Source of the DNA: Dromiciops gliroides | Taxonomy: Eukaryota > Chordata > Mammalia > Microbiotheria > Microbiotheriidae | Direction: 5' to 3' | Length of the DNA: 64,000 bases | Assembly (NCBI RefSeq): GCF_019393635.1 | Contig: NC_057866.1 | Span: 558,001 to 622,000 of the forward strand | In this document: positions 10,901 through 21,618 of the stretch, piece after piece | Numbering within the stretch: the first letter of the stretch is position 1 | Layout of the letters: every line of letters starts with the position of its first letter | The notes under the pieces: model-generated | The model's input: only the letters and a program-made list of their open reading frames with translations | Told to the model about the DNA's origin: nothing | The model's database searches: none | Program-made: the position numbers and the translations under genes

Positions 10901-13900
10901 GATCGATGCAGTGCTTGGCTGCCAGGAGACAGAGGAGAAAGGACACCCTGAGCAAACAGTTTAAAATGAGGAAGAATGAAAAGGAAGCCCCCATTGCCCT
11001 GAATCTCCTGACCCGGGGAGCCACATCCCAGGGGAGGAGAAGAGCTGGGAGAAAGGTTGTGGAGAAGGGGTGGGGAGGGTTCCACAGAACTGGAGAAGGA
11101 CAAACCTCCCAATTCCCTCCACACACACACACACACACACACACACAGTGGAGAGACTAGAAGCTGCCGCTAGCAATGAGCAAGCAAGCCCTGGATTCCT
11201 GGCCAAACTCTGGCTGCAGAAAAGGAAGCAACGAGCCCTCCCCCACCAGCCAGCCTGGCTTCCTGGAGATCAAATGCAGCCAGATTCAGCCAGCTTTCTT
11301 CGATGGCAGGGTCACTGACCTGGGGCACTAGGGAGCTGCTAGACAGAGATAGCAGGGGCTACCTCTGTGGGCACTGAACCCAGAGCCAAGCCCCACTGGC
11401 TCTTATGACAAAGAGGGGCCTAAAAGGGGAAGAGCCAGACAGGGGGCTGCATGTCTGGATGAGAGTGGTGACAGCTTTCTGCCCAGGTCAGGCCAAAGAA
11501 AATGAGTGATTAGATGACAAGTCCAGCTCTTGGGACCAACTCTCAGAATCTACGACTGGTGTTTAGATGAGTTAGACTTCCAGCAGATGTCCAGGCTGCC
11601 AAAAGTGTGAGCAAGTAACATCCATAGCCTTCTCCTGGGCAGGCAGCCTTCCTCAACATTCATCAAGCTCTCCACTCACTCCCCTGTGATCCTCACCAGA
11701 CCGCTCTCCACCAGGCTTCCTTCCACATCAGGGACACTTAGTTGGACCTTCGAGGCTTCTCCCTGTCTCCTTCTATCGGATGTTTCCTTTGCTTCCCACA
11801 CAACGATCTATTGTCATGGATGAGTTCCTGGTATGAATCTTTTCCCACTAAGTCCCAGTGACACTCCAGCCCTCTCATTTACCCACCCCCTTGTGCTACC
11901 TACCCTCTGAGTCTTGACCTATAGATAGTTTCTTTCAGTCGTGGCTTCAAGCCCTCAACCACCATTTATTAAACACTCGGTATATGCAACAATCTGCACT
12001 CATGCTAGTCAAGTATACACCAGGATTAGGAAAGGAATAGCCTTGAATCTGGGTCTGGCACCACCACCACCTAACCCTCTGCCGTCCACACAGTGCCAGC
12101 TTTTTCCCTCCCCCTCAAATTTCAGCAAGTCTTGGGTCAGACGCACTCTTTCTAGGCGGTCAGGAGGTACAAGTCAGAACAATGAGACCTGTCCTTGCAC
12201 ACAGTCATCATCAGCAGGGGCACCCAGCTGACCTCTCCCATGTTCCTCTATCCTTCCTCGCCTTTCCCAGGCACTTGCCAGTTATCCCAGCCTTCCTCAA
12301 CAGTGACATTCATCCCCAGCAGAATCAGCAGGCACTGGTAGGGTCAGCAGAGTCACCAGCCTCTGCCTGCAGAAGCTCTCTCTTGGGGAAACAGTGGGCC
12401 GATGCCCGGAGGGCCATCACAAAGTCAAACGGTGTACCCCCATGTCATACCCATTTGGTGTTTCAGGGATTGGGGACCCAGGTGGGCCTCTCCCCAGTCC
12501 AGGTGGTCTAGGGGACTCAATGCCAAGGACCTCCCAGCCTGGGCTCTGGGGGGAGGTGGGGGGGGGGTCCTGAATGGAAGGGCTGCCCCCACCCTCCCCG
12601 AGGGCAGCCCACCTGGCCTCCTCTCCATCTCCCAGCACATCCCACTGGGGGCAGGGGCACAGACCGTGACGTGATGCTGTGGGGCCAGCAGAGTGTCCTT
12701 GGGAAAGCGGTAGACGCACACAGGGAAGTGATGGATGAGCTGCTCGAGGACAAAGCCGCTGATGTCCACGCTCTCCTCCAGGGACTCGTTGAGGACGCGG
12801 ATAAACTTGCCGTGCTTGTCAATCTTCACTATCTTTAGGGAGGAGTCAAAGATCTTCCTCCTGGGGAAAGGGGAGCCAGGCCTAGCCTGGGATGGGCGGG
12901 GCCAGGAACAGCCCCACAGCCAGCCCCGCCCCTGGCGGACACTCACCCGTGGTCTTGGTGGGAGCTGGCGACGGAGCCTGGTCTCGCCAGGCCGATGCCA
13001 ACCACGGCGGCCCCGAGGCTGCGGCTGCTGCTGCTGCTGCTGCTGTCCACGCGTGCCCGGGGCCTCCTGAGCTCCAGGGCGGGGAGGGCCCCTGTCCAGA
13101 GAGCGTGAATCAGAGCCCGGGGAATCAGAGCCCCGGCCCCATCCCAGCGCTCCGGGCCCTAGTGGGGGGGCAGCAGGACCCGTCCCCACACTGGCTTACC
13201 AGAGCTGCCAACCTGCTCCTGGCTCTGAGAGGTGAAGGAGGGGCTCGAGTCAGTGCCTACAGATGAGGGGACACTGGAGTGGCCAGTGGAGACCCCCTCC
13301 GTGGTCATGGCTGTGGAGCTGAGGGAGCTACAGGGTAGCAGACTCCAGTCTACGCTCTTATCTCGGCAGTGAGACTTCTCCCGTTGGGGCACAGGGTGGT
13401 CTGGGGAGTCCAGGACATGGGCAGAGGTGGGCCTGAGTGGAAGGTGAGAGAGAGCCACGGGTCCCAGTCATCCTGGATGGGACACATGGTGGGGTGGGGG
13501 TGGAGGTGGGGTGGGGCTTGTACCTGTTCTTCCTGTGTATGTCCTCAAACAGGTTGGGATAACGCTGAGCTATGCTGTTCCAATCCACGTCCTCCAGGCG
13601 GAAGTGATGCCCCTGAGAGACCCAGAGGTGGGACCAGGGCCTAACAGGTGTTGTGCCTGTCACCACCCAAGAGCCCTGACAATAGGCCCACATACATGCA
13701 CGCGCGCGCGCACACACACACCACTTTACCTCAGGAGGGCTCTGATCCAGTGACTCGTCACTCAAATCCATCATCAGGGCTTCTGCTGTCACCACCTGGG
13801 CAGAAATGGGCTGGTGGGCACAGCTGGGCCTACCTGCCTCCCCCACACCTGTGTGCTGACTGCCAAGTACTAAGCTGGCCTGGGGGCAAGGTCCCCCTGG

Positions 13901-16900
13901 TGGGGAGCAGGGGTCGGGGGTACTAGCTCAGGAGAGGAACAAGGTAGAGCGTGAAATTGAGACACCCACACCCACACCCACACTCACGACCAAAGGAGAA
14001 TTAGAATGGAGGGGCAGGGGCAGGCTTATGTCCAGCCTCGGAGGGACCCGTTGGTTCAGGATGGGGAGAGATCATGAGAAGATTGCCTTAGCCATGCAGA
14101 AGGTGGGGGCAGATAATAAGCGTGTCTGGCAGGTTGGGAGAAAGGACAGAAATCAGCTTTATGAGGGCACCTACTTGGTGCCAAGCATGGGGCTCTGAGC
14201 TAAAGGTTCACAAATACTGTCATGTTTGATCCTTACAACACCTCTGGGAGTTTGGGGCTCTTGTTACCCTCATTTTACAGCTGAGGAAACTGAGGCAGGG
14301 TCACATAGCTAGTAAGCAACTGAGGCTGGATTTGAACCCAGGTCTTCCTGACTCTAGGTCCAGCAGTCACTCCACATGCTACCAGCTGCCTTAGGCCCAA
14401 GCTTAGAGCCAGATAATTGAGGACCCTGAACTTCAGGCAAAGGTTATGTTTTATCCTTGGAGGCAACAGGGAGCCACTGTACGTTTTTGAGTGAGCTCAT
14501 TGGCACAGACTCCCAGAAGGCTGGGCTTGGTGTCAGGAAGACCTGACTTCAAATCTAGCCTCTGACACTTAGTGGCTGCTTCTCATCTCACGTGAAGGAC
14601 TGAGTGGAAGGGGGAAAGGCCACTGGAAGGTGACGAAGAGATGGATTCTCCAGGTGACAAGGGCGATGGTCATGCCCTCTTCAGAAAAAGGAACAGTGGG
14701 AGGAACACTGAGTCTGAGGGGGAAAGGGGTCAGTCAGTTAGCGAGCAATGATGAAGCGCCTACAGCGTGCCACGGAGGAGCTCCGACATACATCGGGCAG
14801 AAGGTGTGGAGATAACTGCCTACAATGCAAGGGGAAGGCCGCCCCAGGCTTCTGCACCAGCAGCTCTGCCTAGGGGAAGGCTCGAGGAAAAGGCCACGAG
14901 GTCTGTTGTGTTCTGTCCGGCATGAGGTCCACTAGGCAGGGGATGGCGAGACCGGAGCCTGGGAGAGATGGGTCTGAGAGGACAGTGGAGTCCACAGTAG
15001 CCCATGAGACCACCACGGGAGACAGAGCCCCAAGGGGCACCCAGAGCATGTGGGCAGTGAGGAGGACAACCGGGTCAGGGCACATCCCAAAAGCCCAGCG
15101 AGGAAAGTCTGGCCAGAAGAAGGTGACGGCCCATGGCAACGGCTTCAGAGGCTCCAGAACCTCTGAGACAGAACAGAGTGGCCCAGAGAGAAGGAAGTGA
15201 AGACACTCTTTTCACAGAGGAGAAGGGAGAGAAGAGAGCCAGTGGGGACTGCCAAGTGTGTCTATTAGGCACCCACTGTCTGGCGGTGCCTGCTCTCCAG
15301 TTCCAACAGCAGAGACAACAGGGAAACAAGGTGGAGGGCGATCTGATCAATAGTGGGGAAGGGACGCAGGTCAAGGTTTCCCCAGACAAGGCCAAGGCAG
15401 ACAGATGATGGGAGAGATGGCAGGATGAGGAGGAGGGGAGGAGGGAGGCGCCCCTGTGGACATTGGGGAGATCCCTACAAGACAAGGCCCTCAGGGGGCA
15501 CCTCGCTCCTCATCTTACACATCTGTCCAACGAGCGGCTGAGGGCAAGGGACTAGAGCACCAGAGGCCTTAGGCTGACTCCATGGAGACAGAGGAGAAGC
15601 CCAGGCCCATCCAGGCCAGGGCCTCAGGGCCAGGGAGGGACTCCTACAATTACAAGGAATTAGAAAAGGAGACTGAGAACAAGAGGTCGGACAGGACAGA
15701 CCAGAGGCGCAGAAGTTCAGAAGGAAGGGCTGAGCGTCCAAAGAGAGATGGTCACAGTCTGGAGAGAGAAGCTCCAGCAGGGGCCAGGGCACACTACAGC
15801 GGGCTGAGAGGAGGAGGCAGCCCCAGGGGAAGGGCTGTCCAAGGCCCCATCCTGTTTGTGGGCAGCACCAGAGAAGGCCAGGACAGAGGACGGGCCCTTG
15901 GAAGGAAAAGGGGCCTGGGGGAAGAGGCTGCACATGTCTGGGCCAGTGTCCAGCCAGGCTCCTTCACCTCCACACTGCCGGTCTGGGAGCGCAGCACTCG
16001 GCCAGCCCAGGAAGATCTTGCCAGGTGCAAGAGGCAGGATCTCTGGAAAGACTGCAGCTCATCCTCCAGGCGCCGCAGGGTGGCCTGGGCCTCTTGCAGC
16101 TGATTCTCCAGCTCCACCTTCTCCTGTGGGGAGACACAAGCAGGGGTTGCAGGGCGACAAGCTCGGGCCCACCGGGAGCATGCCCCAGCCCCCATCAGGA
16201 GTGTGCCCCCAAGCCCACATCAGGAGTGTGCCCCCAGCCCCCATCAGGAGTGTGCCCCCAGCCCCCATCAGGAGTGTGCTCCCAGCCCCCATCAGGAGTG
16301 TGCCCCCAGGCCCACATCAGGAGTGTGCCCCCAGGACCACAGCAGGAGTGTGCCCCCAGGACCACAGCAGGAGTGTGCCCCCAGGACCACATCAGGAGTG
16401 TGTCCCCAGGCCCACTGGGAGTGTGCCCCCAGGACCACATCAGGAGTGTGCCCCCCAACCCCCATCAGAAGTGTGCCCCCAGCCCCCATCAGGAGTGTGC
16501 CCTAGCCCCCATCAGGAGTGTGCCCCCAGGCCCACATCAGGAGTGTGCCCCCAGGACCACAGCAGGAGTGTGCCCCCAGGACCACATCAGGAGTGTGTCC
16601 CCAGGCCCACTGGGAGTGTGCCCCCAGGACCACATCAGGAGTGTGCCCCCAGGCCCACAGAAGAGTCTCACCTGACAGGCTTGCTCCTTCTGGCCCCTCA
16701 GCTCCTGAGTCATCTTCTCAATCTGTTGCTGCAAGGCTTTGATCTGCTCCCGGGAGGTCCTGGAGGAAGGTCAGAGCAGGGGTGGGAGCGGCTGTGGGCA
16801 GAGGGGGCCCTGGAGGGGAAGGGGGCTGAGGGCTCCTGACCTCTCGGGCTTGGCGTCGGTCAGCTCATGCAGGATGTACGTCATTCGTTTCCCGGGGCCA

Positions 16901-17350
16901 CACTGGGCAGCCTTCCGAAGGCCTTGAATTTCCAGCTCCCTCTGGGCCAGCAGCAGCCTCAGCACTCTTGGATCCAGGAGCTCTGACTGGCACCTGCAGT
17001 GACCACATCCCAGGCCTTTGAACCCAGTCCCCCCCCCCCCAGCCAGAGACTGTGGCCGCGGGTGTGGCGCTCTCCCTTCCCCAGACCCTGGCCCCTACCA
17101 GGACCCTCCATCAGGGTCCTTACTGCGGGCTGTCGGGAGACACGAAGGAGCCAGAGGAGAGCTTGCCGTCAGCTCCCTCAGGCATCAGCCCAGACTCTGT
17201 GGCCTCCAGGACGTCACTGCTCCACATGAAGGAGGGCCAGGAGATGGTCCAGGAGGGGTCATGCACCTTGAGTTCCTGCCCCAAGTCGCTGCCCAGCTGC
17301 TCCAGGCTGGAGGAGGCGCCTCCCCCCTGCTCCGCAGGCTGCCCAGCCAT
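1978..17350 (-). CDS. LMNTD2: Lamin tail domain-containing protein 2, 14 coding exons, 680 aa
   Basis: Coding exons in transcript order: 17350-17124, 16993-16841, 16759-16672, 16123-15968, 13795-13730, 13612-13524, 13432-13200, 13091-12947, 12860-12665, 3347-3228, 3099-2864, 2631-2510, 2365-2313, 2136-1978. All joins have AG/GT borders and the phases sum to exactly 681 codons. Residues about 76-208 form a heptad-rich coiled coil (LEIQGLRKA, QQQIEKMTQELR, VELENQLQEAQATLRRLEDE). A Ser-rich linker with a (AGC)n polyserine run follows. Residues about 388-491 are a lamin-tail Ig fold with the KIDKHGKFIRVLN and CVYRFPKDT motifs; its last strand region lies in exon 10. The C-terminus (CRKFVDVDCPMVALSVQ...) is a compact, apparently conserved block. 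The start has Kozak context AGGATGG. The protein is related to lamins, but its role is poorly known. An upstream noncoding exon is possible. Human length, from memory, is about 634. Confidence 0.87.
5336..5612 (+). mobile_element. tRNA-derived marsupial SINE, long form
   Basis: Head gcagctaggtggcacagtgg, B-box-like gagttcaaat, core gctgtgtgaccctgggca, then a 3' region (catctgaggccatctccagt... gcaagccatgacatcaccctgatgt) not present in the short copies. It lies in LMNTD2 intron 9 in antisense orientation. Confidence 0.8.
5613..6060 (-). mobile_element. L2 fragment interrupted by a MIR/CORE-SINE (5705-5948)
   Basis: The flanking pieces (tgtctaatatacaagttagagatgg and gagaaatagtctagagggagaaaaggagc-like text) match the antisense strand of L2 LINEs. 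Between them sits a MIR-type CORE-SINE, also antisense, with agcacctactgtgtgccaggc, aagaaactgaggcaa and gtgacttgcccagggtcac. This is a nested pair in which the SINE is the younger. Confidence 0.6.
6275..6450 (+). mobile_element. Two SINE fragments
   Basis: At 6275-6337 is a SINE 3' end (agctgtgtgcccctgggg... then a run of A). At 6411-6450 is a short SINE head (gggcagctaggtggtgca). Both are truncated. Confidence 0.6.
6690..7075 (+). mobile_element. L2 LINE 3' end, sense
   Basis: Text of the L2 3' end: ccttctatgtaagggctcccc, ctctcactttggaaattact, tgtatatttgtctc, then gaatataaacttgagggagg and gttgtttcatttt. An (AC)n run interrupts it near 7010. Confidence 0.6.
7522..7583. repeat. Perfect 19-bp inverted repeat with 24-nt loop
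   Basis: Left arm ACTGTTACAGGGCATGGCA and right arm TGCCATGCCCTGTAACAGT are exact reverse complements separated by 24 nt. The block lies in LMNTD2 intron 9. It is not part of a SINE or L2 copy that I recognise. It could be a foldback remnant of a small DNA transposon or an unannotated hairpin RNA. Confidence 0.9.
8120..8276 (+). mobile_element. tRNA-derived marsupial SINE with target-site duplication
   Basis: Near-complete short-form SINE ending in a run of 18 A. It is flanked by AGACTGGAGACTGC (8106-8119) and AGATTGGAGACTGC (8277-8290), a 14-bp duplication with one difference, so it is a fairly recent L1-type insertion. Confidence 0.88.
8540..9256 (+). mobile_element. L2 LINE fragment, sense, 3' part
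   Basis: Carries the L2 text after the reverse-transcriptase core (atatgcctattagacatttt, catttcaaaccaacatgcc) and the downstream ctctcctttgagacc... and gcataaggaagcatgtgataaatgcttctcaa tail. Coding capacity is lost. A short (AC)n run at 9091-9102 is embedded. Confidence 0.65.
10211..10364 (-). mobile_element. tRNA-derived marsupial SINE, antisense, with target-site duplication
   Basis: Reverse complement of the short SINE: poly(T)/tttgttttg at the left, gtgacttgcccagagccaca, tttgaactcaggacctcc, ending cacctagctgcccc. Flanked by AACTCTGATT at 10201-10210 and 10365-10374. Confidence 0.85.
11120..11147. repeat. (AC)n microsatellite
   Basis: Fourteen uninterrupted AC dinucleotides in LMNTD2 intron 9. 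Shorter AC runs occur at 2236-2251 and 13700-13719. Confidence 0.9.
13796..15967 (-). other. LMNTD2: LMNTD2 intron 4 with MIR and L2 fragments
   Basis: The intron holds an antisense MIR copy at about 14155-14395 (ccctcattttacagctgagg, gatttgaacccaggtcttcc), an L2-like antisense scrap at 14400-14510 (ttggaggcaacagggagcca), and a SINE scrap at 14515-14580. From 14.6 to 15.9 kb I see purine-rich unique sequence and no exon whose phase and splice sites fit. Confidence 0.55.
16186..16668. repeat. Minisatellite of 21-24-bp units in LMNTD2 intron 3
   Basis: About 22 head-to-tail units of the form catcaggagtgtgcccccag plus 1-4 variable bases (ccc, gccc, gacca). There are higher-order blocks: a stretch with gaccacagcaggagtgtg and cccactgggagtgtg units at 16322-16450 recurs at 16530-16640. 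The array fills nearly all of the 548-nt intron between exons 3 and 4. All frames stay open because of the unit length, which explains the long spurious ORFs here. Confidence 0.95.
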
Positions 17351-19920
17351 CCTTGGTGTTCTTGGAGGGAGCGGAGCGGGCCTGGGAGAGATGCCGGGCT
17401 CCCACAGCCCACCGAAGTGCCCACCTGGGGAGGGGGAGCAGCAACCTCTAAGTCTGCAGTGGGGAGGAGGCAGCCTGGCCCCTGGGGGGCCTCGCCCATA
17501 GCCCTAGGCAGTCCTGTGCAGCTCTGGCTAAGAGCTCTGATCGCCACCAGCTGTGGGGAGGGAGGCACCACAGGATTCCTTTGCCCCATCTGCCCCCACC
17601 CCTGACTGCCTGAGCCAGATGCCCCCCTCGCCTCCCAATTATCCAGGTCTGGCTCCTGCCCCTCCCCCCTCACCTGAGGCAGACTGTGAGCTCCGGGCTC
17701 CGGAGCCCGGGCTTTGTTGCTGTTTCCATGGTTACAAGCACCCTCCCCACCTCCCCAAGGCCCCAGAGGTAAGGAGGGGCTGTTTGTTCTGAGAACGCTC
17801 CGGCATTTCCGAGGCCTCAGTTTCTCCCTCCAGAGCACTAGGCTCTAGCAGGGGTGGTTTCAGAGATGAGAAAGAAAGACATGGGCACCATGAGGCTGGC
17901 CTGGAGAGACCTCCCAAGCAGGAGTGGGAGGAGCAGCTGGCTCGGTTCCGATGGCACCACGGAGTTGAAGAGAGTTTTTCCCACACTGTGACTCTCGAAT
18001 CCTGCCCTCAGCCCTAGACAAGGGATACTGCCTCCTCTGGGAGGCCGGCCGAGGGGCAGGAAGGGGAAGGAGCCGGGGCACTTCCCTAGAGAGGGCCTCC
18101 ACCCCTCCCTCTGACAGAGATCCCCTTCCCCTCCTCCCTCTCCTCCGAGGTGAGGGGGTCAGGTCAGCTGCTGCAAGACATGGGGAGCACCCAGTGAAAG
18201 GACACAGGCACGGAGGCTGAAAGTCACCCAGAAGAGTGTCGGGACAGTTCAGCTGGAGCAGAAGGGTCACTTAGGGAAGTGAGACATGCCGATGTGCCCA
18301 GCACCTCGCTGACTGCAGAGATGTAGAGGAAAGGAGCTCCCTCGCTAAGGTACACTGAGGGCCACCCCAAAAGACTTCCTGTCACTAGCCGGGGAAGGCC
18401 AAAGTGCAAAGGCACAGAACCCCAGACTGGGAAGACCTTTCCTAGAGGTGACATGCCAGGGTCAGAGGGAGGAGGCTTGGGAAAGGCATTCGATTGGCTC
18501 ATCATTGGTGACTTTGGGGAGGGCAGAAGAAGAGAGAATGGGAGAAGTGGCCCCCTCCGGCTCAGCCCCAAAGAGGAAGGGGGGGTAGGGAGGATTGGAT
18601 CAAGCGAGAGGTCCTTTTGATGTGCATGTTACTGGAGCTAATGGAGGGTCTGAGAGTCAGAATGACTAGAAAAGCCACAGTGGGGAGTGGGACGGCACCT
18701 TCCTCAGGGAGGTGCTGTGTAGCCGGATTTCCTCTGCTTCCAGCCCAAAGGTTGGTGGTCTTCAGCTCAGAAAACAGAAGCAGTCTGCCACCTCTCTGCT
18801 GCCATTGATGATGCTGAGACCCTCCCCTTCTCCCCCCCCCACACCCCCCCCCGAACTAAAAACAAAAGCAGACTCCACGCCCACTGCACTGTCCTTAGCC
18901 ATTGACAAGTATATTTAGCAGGTGCTGCTTGGCAACTGAGGGGACAAAGGCACAAAAAGGCTACGGTCTAATGGGGGAAACACTCTGGGCACGAATACAA
19001 ATATACCCACTATACATCTAGTGCCTCCTCTGTTGTCTCTAACAGCAGCTGTCGACAGCTCATTTATGCGAAGGTACTTGCAGGTTGGGAGCTCTTCTCC
19101 GGCAGGAGCCAACGCCTGTCAGTGCTTGGCACCTGTCAGCGTCCGGCACACAGTAGGTACTTAATCAATGCTGATTTCTTTCTCTTCCCTCCTCTTGGAG
19201 GAGGTAACACCTGAGCTGGGCTGGGGGGGGGGGCCCTAGACAAAGGCAGGGAGATCCTTCCTTTTCAAAGAGGACCATTGACTTCTCCTTGCACTGGAGT
19301 CCGGTGGGGTCATGGTCCTCACTCCCTTCCAGAGTCATCAGTCCATTGGCAGGACAAAAGCCAAGACAGATGTCAAGGACCCTTCGTGTCCTTGATGTCT
19401 GAGCAAGCCACCTTCCGGGCCCGTGGGACAGGTGGTTCCTATCCACCCATTCGGCTGGAGGACTCTTCCCAGGCTTGCAGGACAGCCCCCGACTCTACCC
19501 CTCGCTGGTGAGGGTTATCAGGGCGAGGCCGATCCCCAGGGAGCCGCAGGTGAGAGCTGGGACACAGGTGGACAGCAAAGGAGGATGAGAAGCCCCTCCA
19601 CCCCACCCCAACCCACCTACCTGGAGTCACGTAGCTGCCTGGTTGGCCGTCTGAGGGTCGCCATCTCCCGGACCCTCGGGGTCTCACAACAGTCACTCTA
19701 AGGCTGGGCCCGGCCATCCCTCTCCCCAGGGCCCTCCCCACGCCGCCCCTTCCAAGTCCCGCCTCGTTGCCCCTCCTCATCCTCATCCTCACCAGCCACC
19801 CGCCAACCAAGGGCCGCGTCTGAGGAGCTCCCCCTGCCGGCCCCGTAGGCCCCTGCACTCGCGTGTAGCTTCGGGCAGGGCCCTGGCTACTCGCAGGGAA
19901 CCCACACCACGTGGGCATCA
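17351..19920. other. Region between LMNTD2 start and the RASSF7 CpG island
   Basis: I found no coding exon here. It may hold an LMNTD2 noncoding first exon. L2/MIR-like scraps lie at 18905-19015 (ctacggtctaatgggggaaac) and 19120-19180 (ggcacacagtaggtacttaa). The rest is moderately GC-rich unique DNA. Confidence 0.5.
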
Positions 19921-21035
19921 ATTAGTACCTAGAAATACCACTGGACACAAATGGGCCTGAAGCCGCGCGTGCGCAGACTGAAAGCGGTGGCCGCGCCTCA
20001 GGCCCCGCCTCCCGCTGCTGCCGGAACTCACCCACCTCATCTCAGCTCCCCCGCAAAAGCCGGGAGCCGGACCTAAGCCAATGGGAGTGCGGGAAAAGGG
20101 GGGCGGGGCGGCTATCCAGGGCCAATGGACGGAGAGGTGAGGCCTACGGCTCCGAGCAGGTACCCGGAAATCAGGTTCCTCTGGATAAATGATGGGGTCA
20201 GAGGTCACATAGAGGGCAAAGGTCAGCAATGGCACGCTGGACATCACGAAAACCATTCCCGTCTCCGTGGGCAAGGTGATCCAGACGTCTGTACTGGGAG
20301 ACGACTTTGACCGCTGACCCCGAGGCGAAACGAACCAGACCCCCTAGAGTTTGGAGACGGCCGGACCACGTGACCACATCAAGCCCCGCCCCCCATACCT
20401 GCAAGCCCGAAAGTGACCAATGGGCGGGGGGCGGGGCGACAGCCAGGTAAACGAGACGCGACTGGAGGCCGGGAGGCCGGTCTAGACTTGGTAGCCAATG
20501 GATGCCTAGCGTACGATTGTGAGGCGGGGCCCGAGTTGGAGAATGGCCAATGGGAACTCTAGGTGGGGCGGGATGGTGCAACAGGCATCGGGCCAATGAG
20601 GGCGAGACGTGGGGCCGCGGGGCGAGCTGCCCCTGCCACCAATGGGCGCTCGGGGTGGGGCGGGGCGGGGCAACAGGCCAATAGGGGAGCGAGGTGGGGC
20701 GGGGTTCGCTGGATCAGCTAATCAGGTAGTGGCGTGGGGCCTCGGGGCGGGGCTGCCGGAGCCCGAGCCCAAGCCCGAACCCGAGCCCGAACGGGAGCCG
20801 GAGCCGCAGTCGGAACGAGGTTGGTCGGTTTGGAGCTGCGGGGAGAGGCCCGGAGGTTAGGGTCGGGACTGTTGGGTTCTCCTCCTGGGGTGACCTTTGA
20901 CTAGGGTCAGACGCTGCTTTCCGGGGCCCGGGGGCGGGGTCAGGGATCAATGGGGGTAACGCTGATCCTCCTGACCTCTGACTCCCCCCCCCCCCAACGG
21001 GAGCCGGTCTGAGGAGACCCGGGAGGAGACGCGTG
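19920..21035 (+). promoter_or_regulatory. RASSF7: RASSF7 CpG-island promoter with CCAAT-box array
   Basis: A strongly CpG-rich block with eight forward CCAAT boxes starting at 20078, 20122, 20417, 20495, 20547, 20593, 20639 and 20678, most within CCAATGGG or CCAATG. They are interleaved with GC boxes (ggggcgggg). No TATA box is seen. CCAAT boxes of this form bind NF-Y and GC boxes bind Sp1, by established knowledge. The transcript probably starts near 20.7-20.8 kb, where a GAGCCC hexamer run (20760-20807) begins. A spliced 5' UTR is likely, with the acceptor at 21250. Confidence 0.7.
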
Positions 21036-21262
21036 GGCTAATGATCTGTGTTTCCCCTGGGGTGGAGGGAAGAGCCTGGACCTTTAAAGGGCCGGCCTGT
21101 GGAGGGGGGAGGACCCTGGAGTCCACTTGCCCCTGCCCCGCCAGGTCCCCATCTCGGCCTTCTGAGGGGCTGGGGGTGCCCTCGAATGGGCCTGAGTGCA
21201 TGCCGAGCTCCTCGATCCCCCCCCCATCCTTCCCCTGTGCCCTTCCCCAGGTCAGGTGTGGG

Positions 21263-21618
21263 ATGCCCCGGCCCTGCCCCTATGGAGCTGAAGGTGTGGG
21301 TGGATGGAGTCCAACGCGTGGTCTGCGGCGTCTCAGAGCGGACCACCTGCGAAGAAGTGGTCATCGCCCTAGCCCAAGCCCTAGGTGAGCAGGGCATCGC
21401 CGAGGCTGGCCGGCGGGTGGGCAGCCAGAGCTGGGGCTCTGCACAGACCACCTCCTTCTCTTTCCCAGGGCAGACTGGCCGCTATGTGCTCATCCAACGG
21501 CTCCGGGACAAGGAGAGGCAGATGTTGCCCCAGGAGTGCCCGGTGGGGGCTCAGGCCACATGTGGACAGTTTGCTCACGACGTCCACTTTGTCCTACGGC
21601 GGACAGGGCCCAGCCTAG
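21263..21618 (+). other. Upstream ATG opening an overlapping frame across RASSF7
   Basis: ATG at 21263-21265 lies 13 nt after the likely 5' UTR acceptor and 19 nt before the main RASSF7 ATG, in another frame. Once intron 21385-21468 is removed this frame stays open to a TAG ending at 21618, giving about 90 codons over the Ras-association region. In the unspliced transcript it stops at 21388. It could reduce initiation at the main start. No product is claimed. Confidence 0.5.

Larger units (their letters stand above)
3348..12664 (-). other. LMNTD2: LMNTD2 intron 9, 9.3 kb, repeat-filled
   Basis: This intron interrupts the lamin-tail domain between exon 9 (ending HHVT) and exon 10 (starting VWGEG). 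It holds SINEs, MIR and L2 copies listed separately, an (AC)n run at 11120-11147, and a perfect hairpin at 7522-7583. The donor is G|GTCTG, weaker than usual, while the acceptor gggcag is good. I found no other convincing exon inside it. The stretches 3.4-5.3, 9.3-10.2, 10.4-11.1 and 11.2-12.6 kb hold no element I recognise. Confidence 0.75.

Noticed and set aside
15856-16839. 327-codon + strand frame with CAPSPHQE-type repeats
   Set aside because: It is the minisatellite read through plus the antisense of LMNTD2 exons 3 and 4. Unit lengths keep all frames open.
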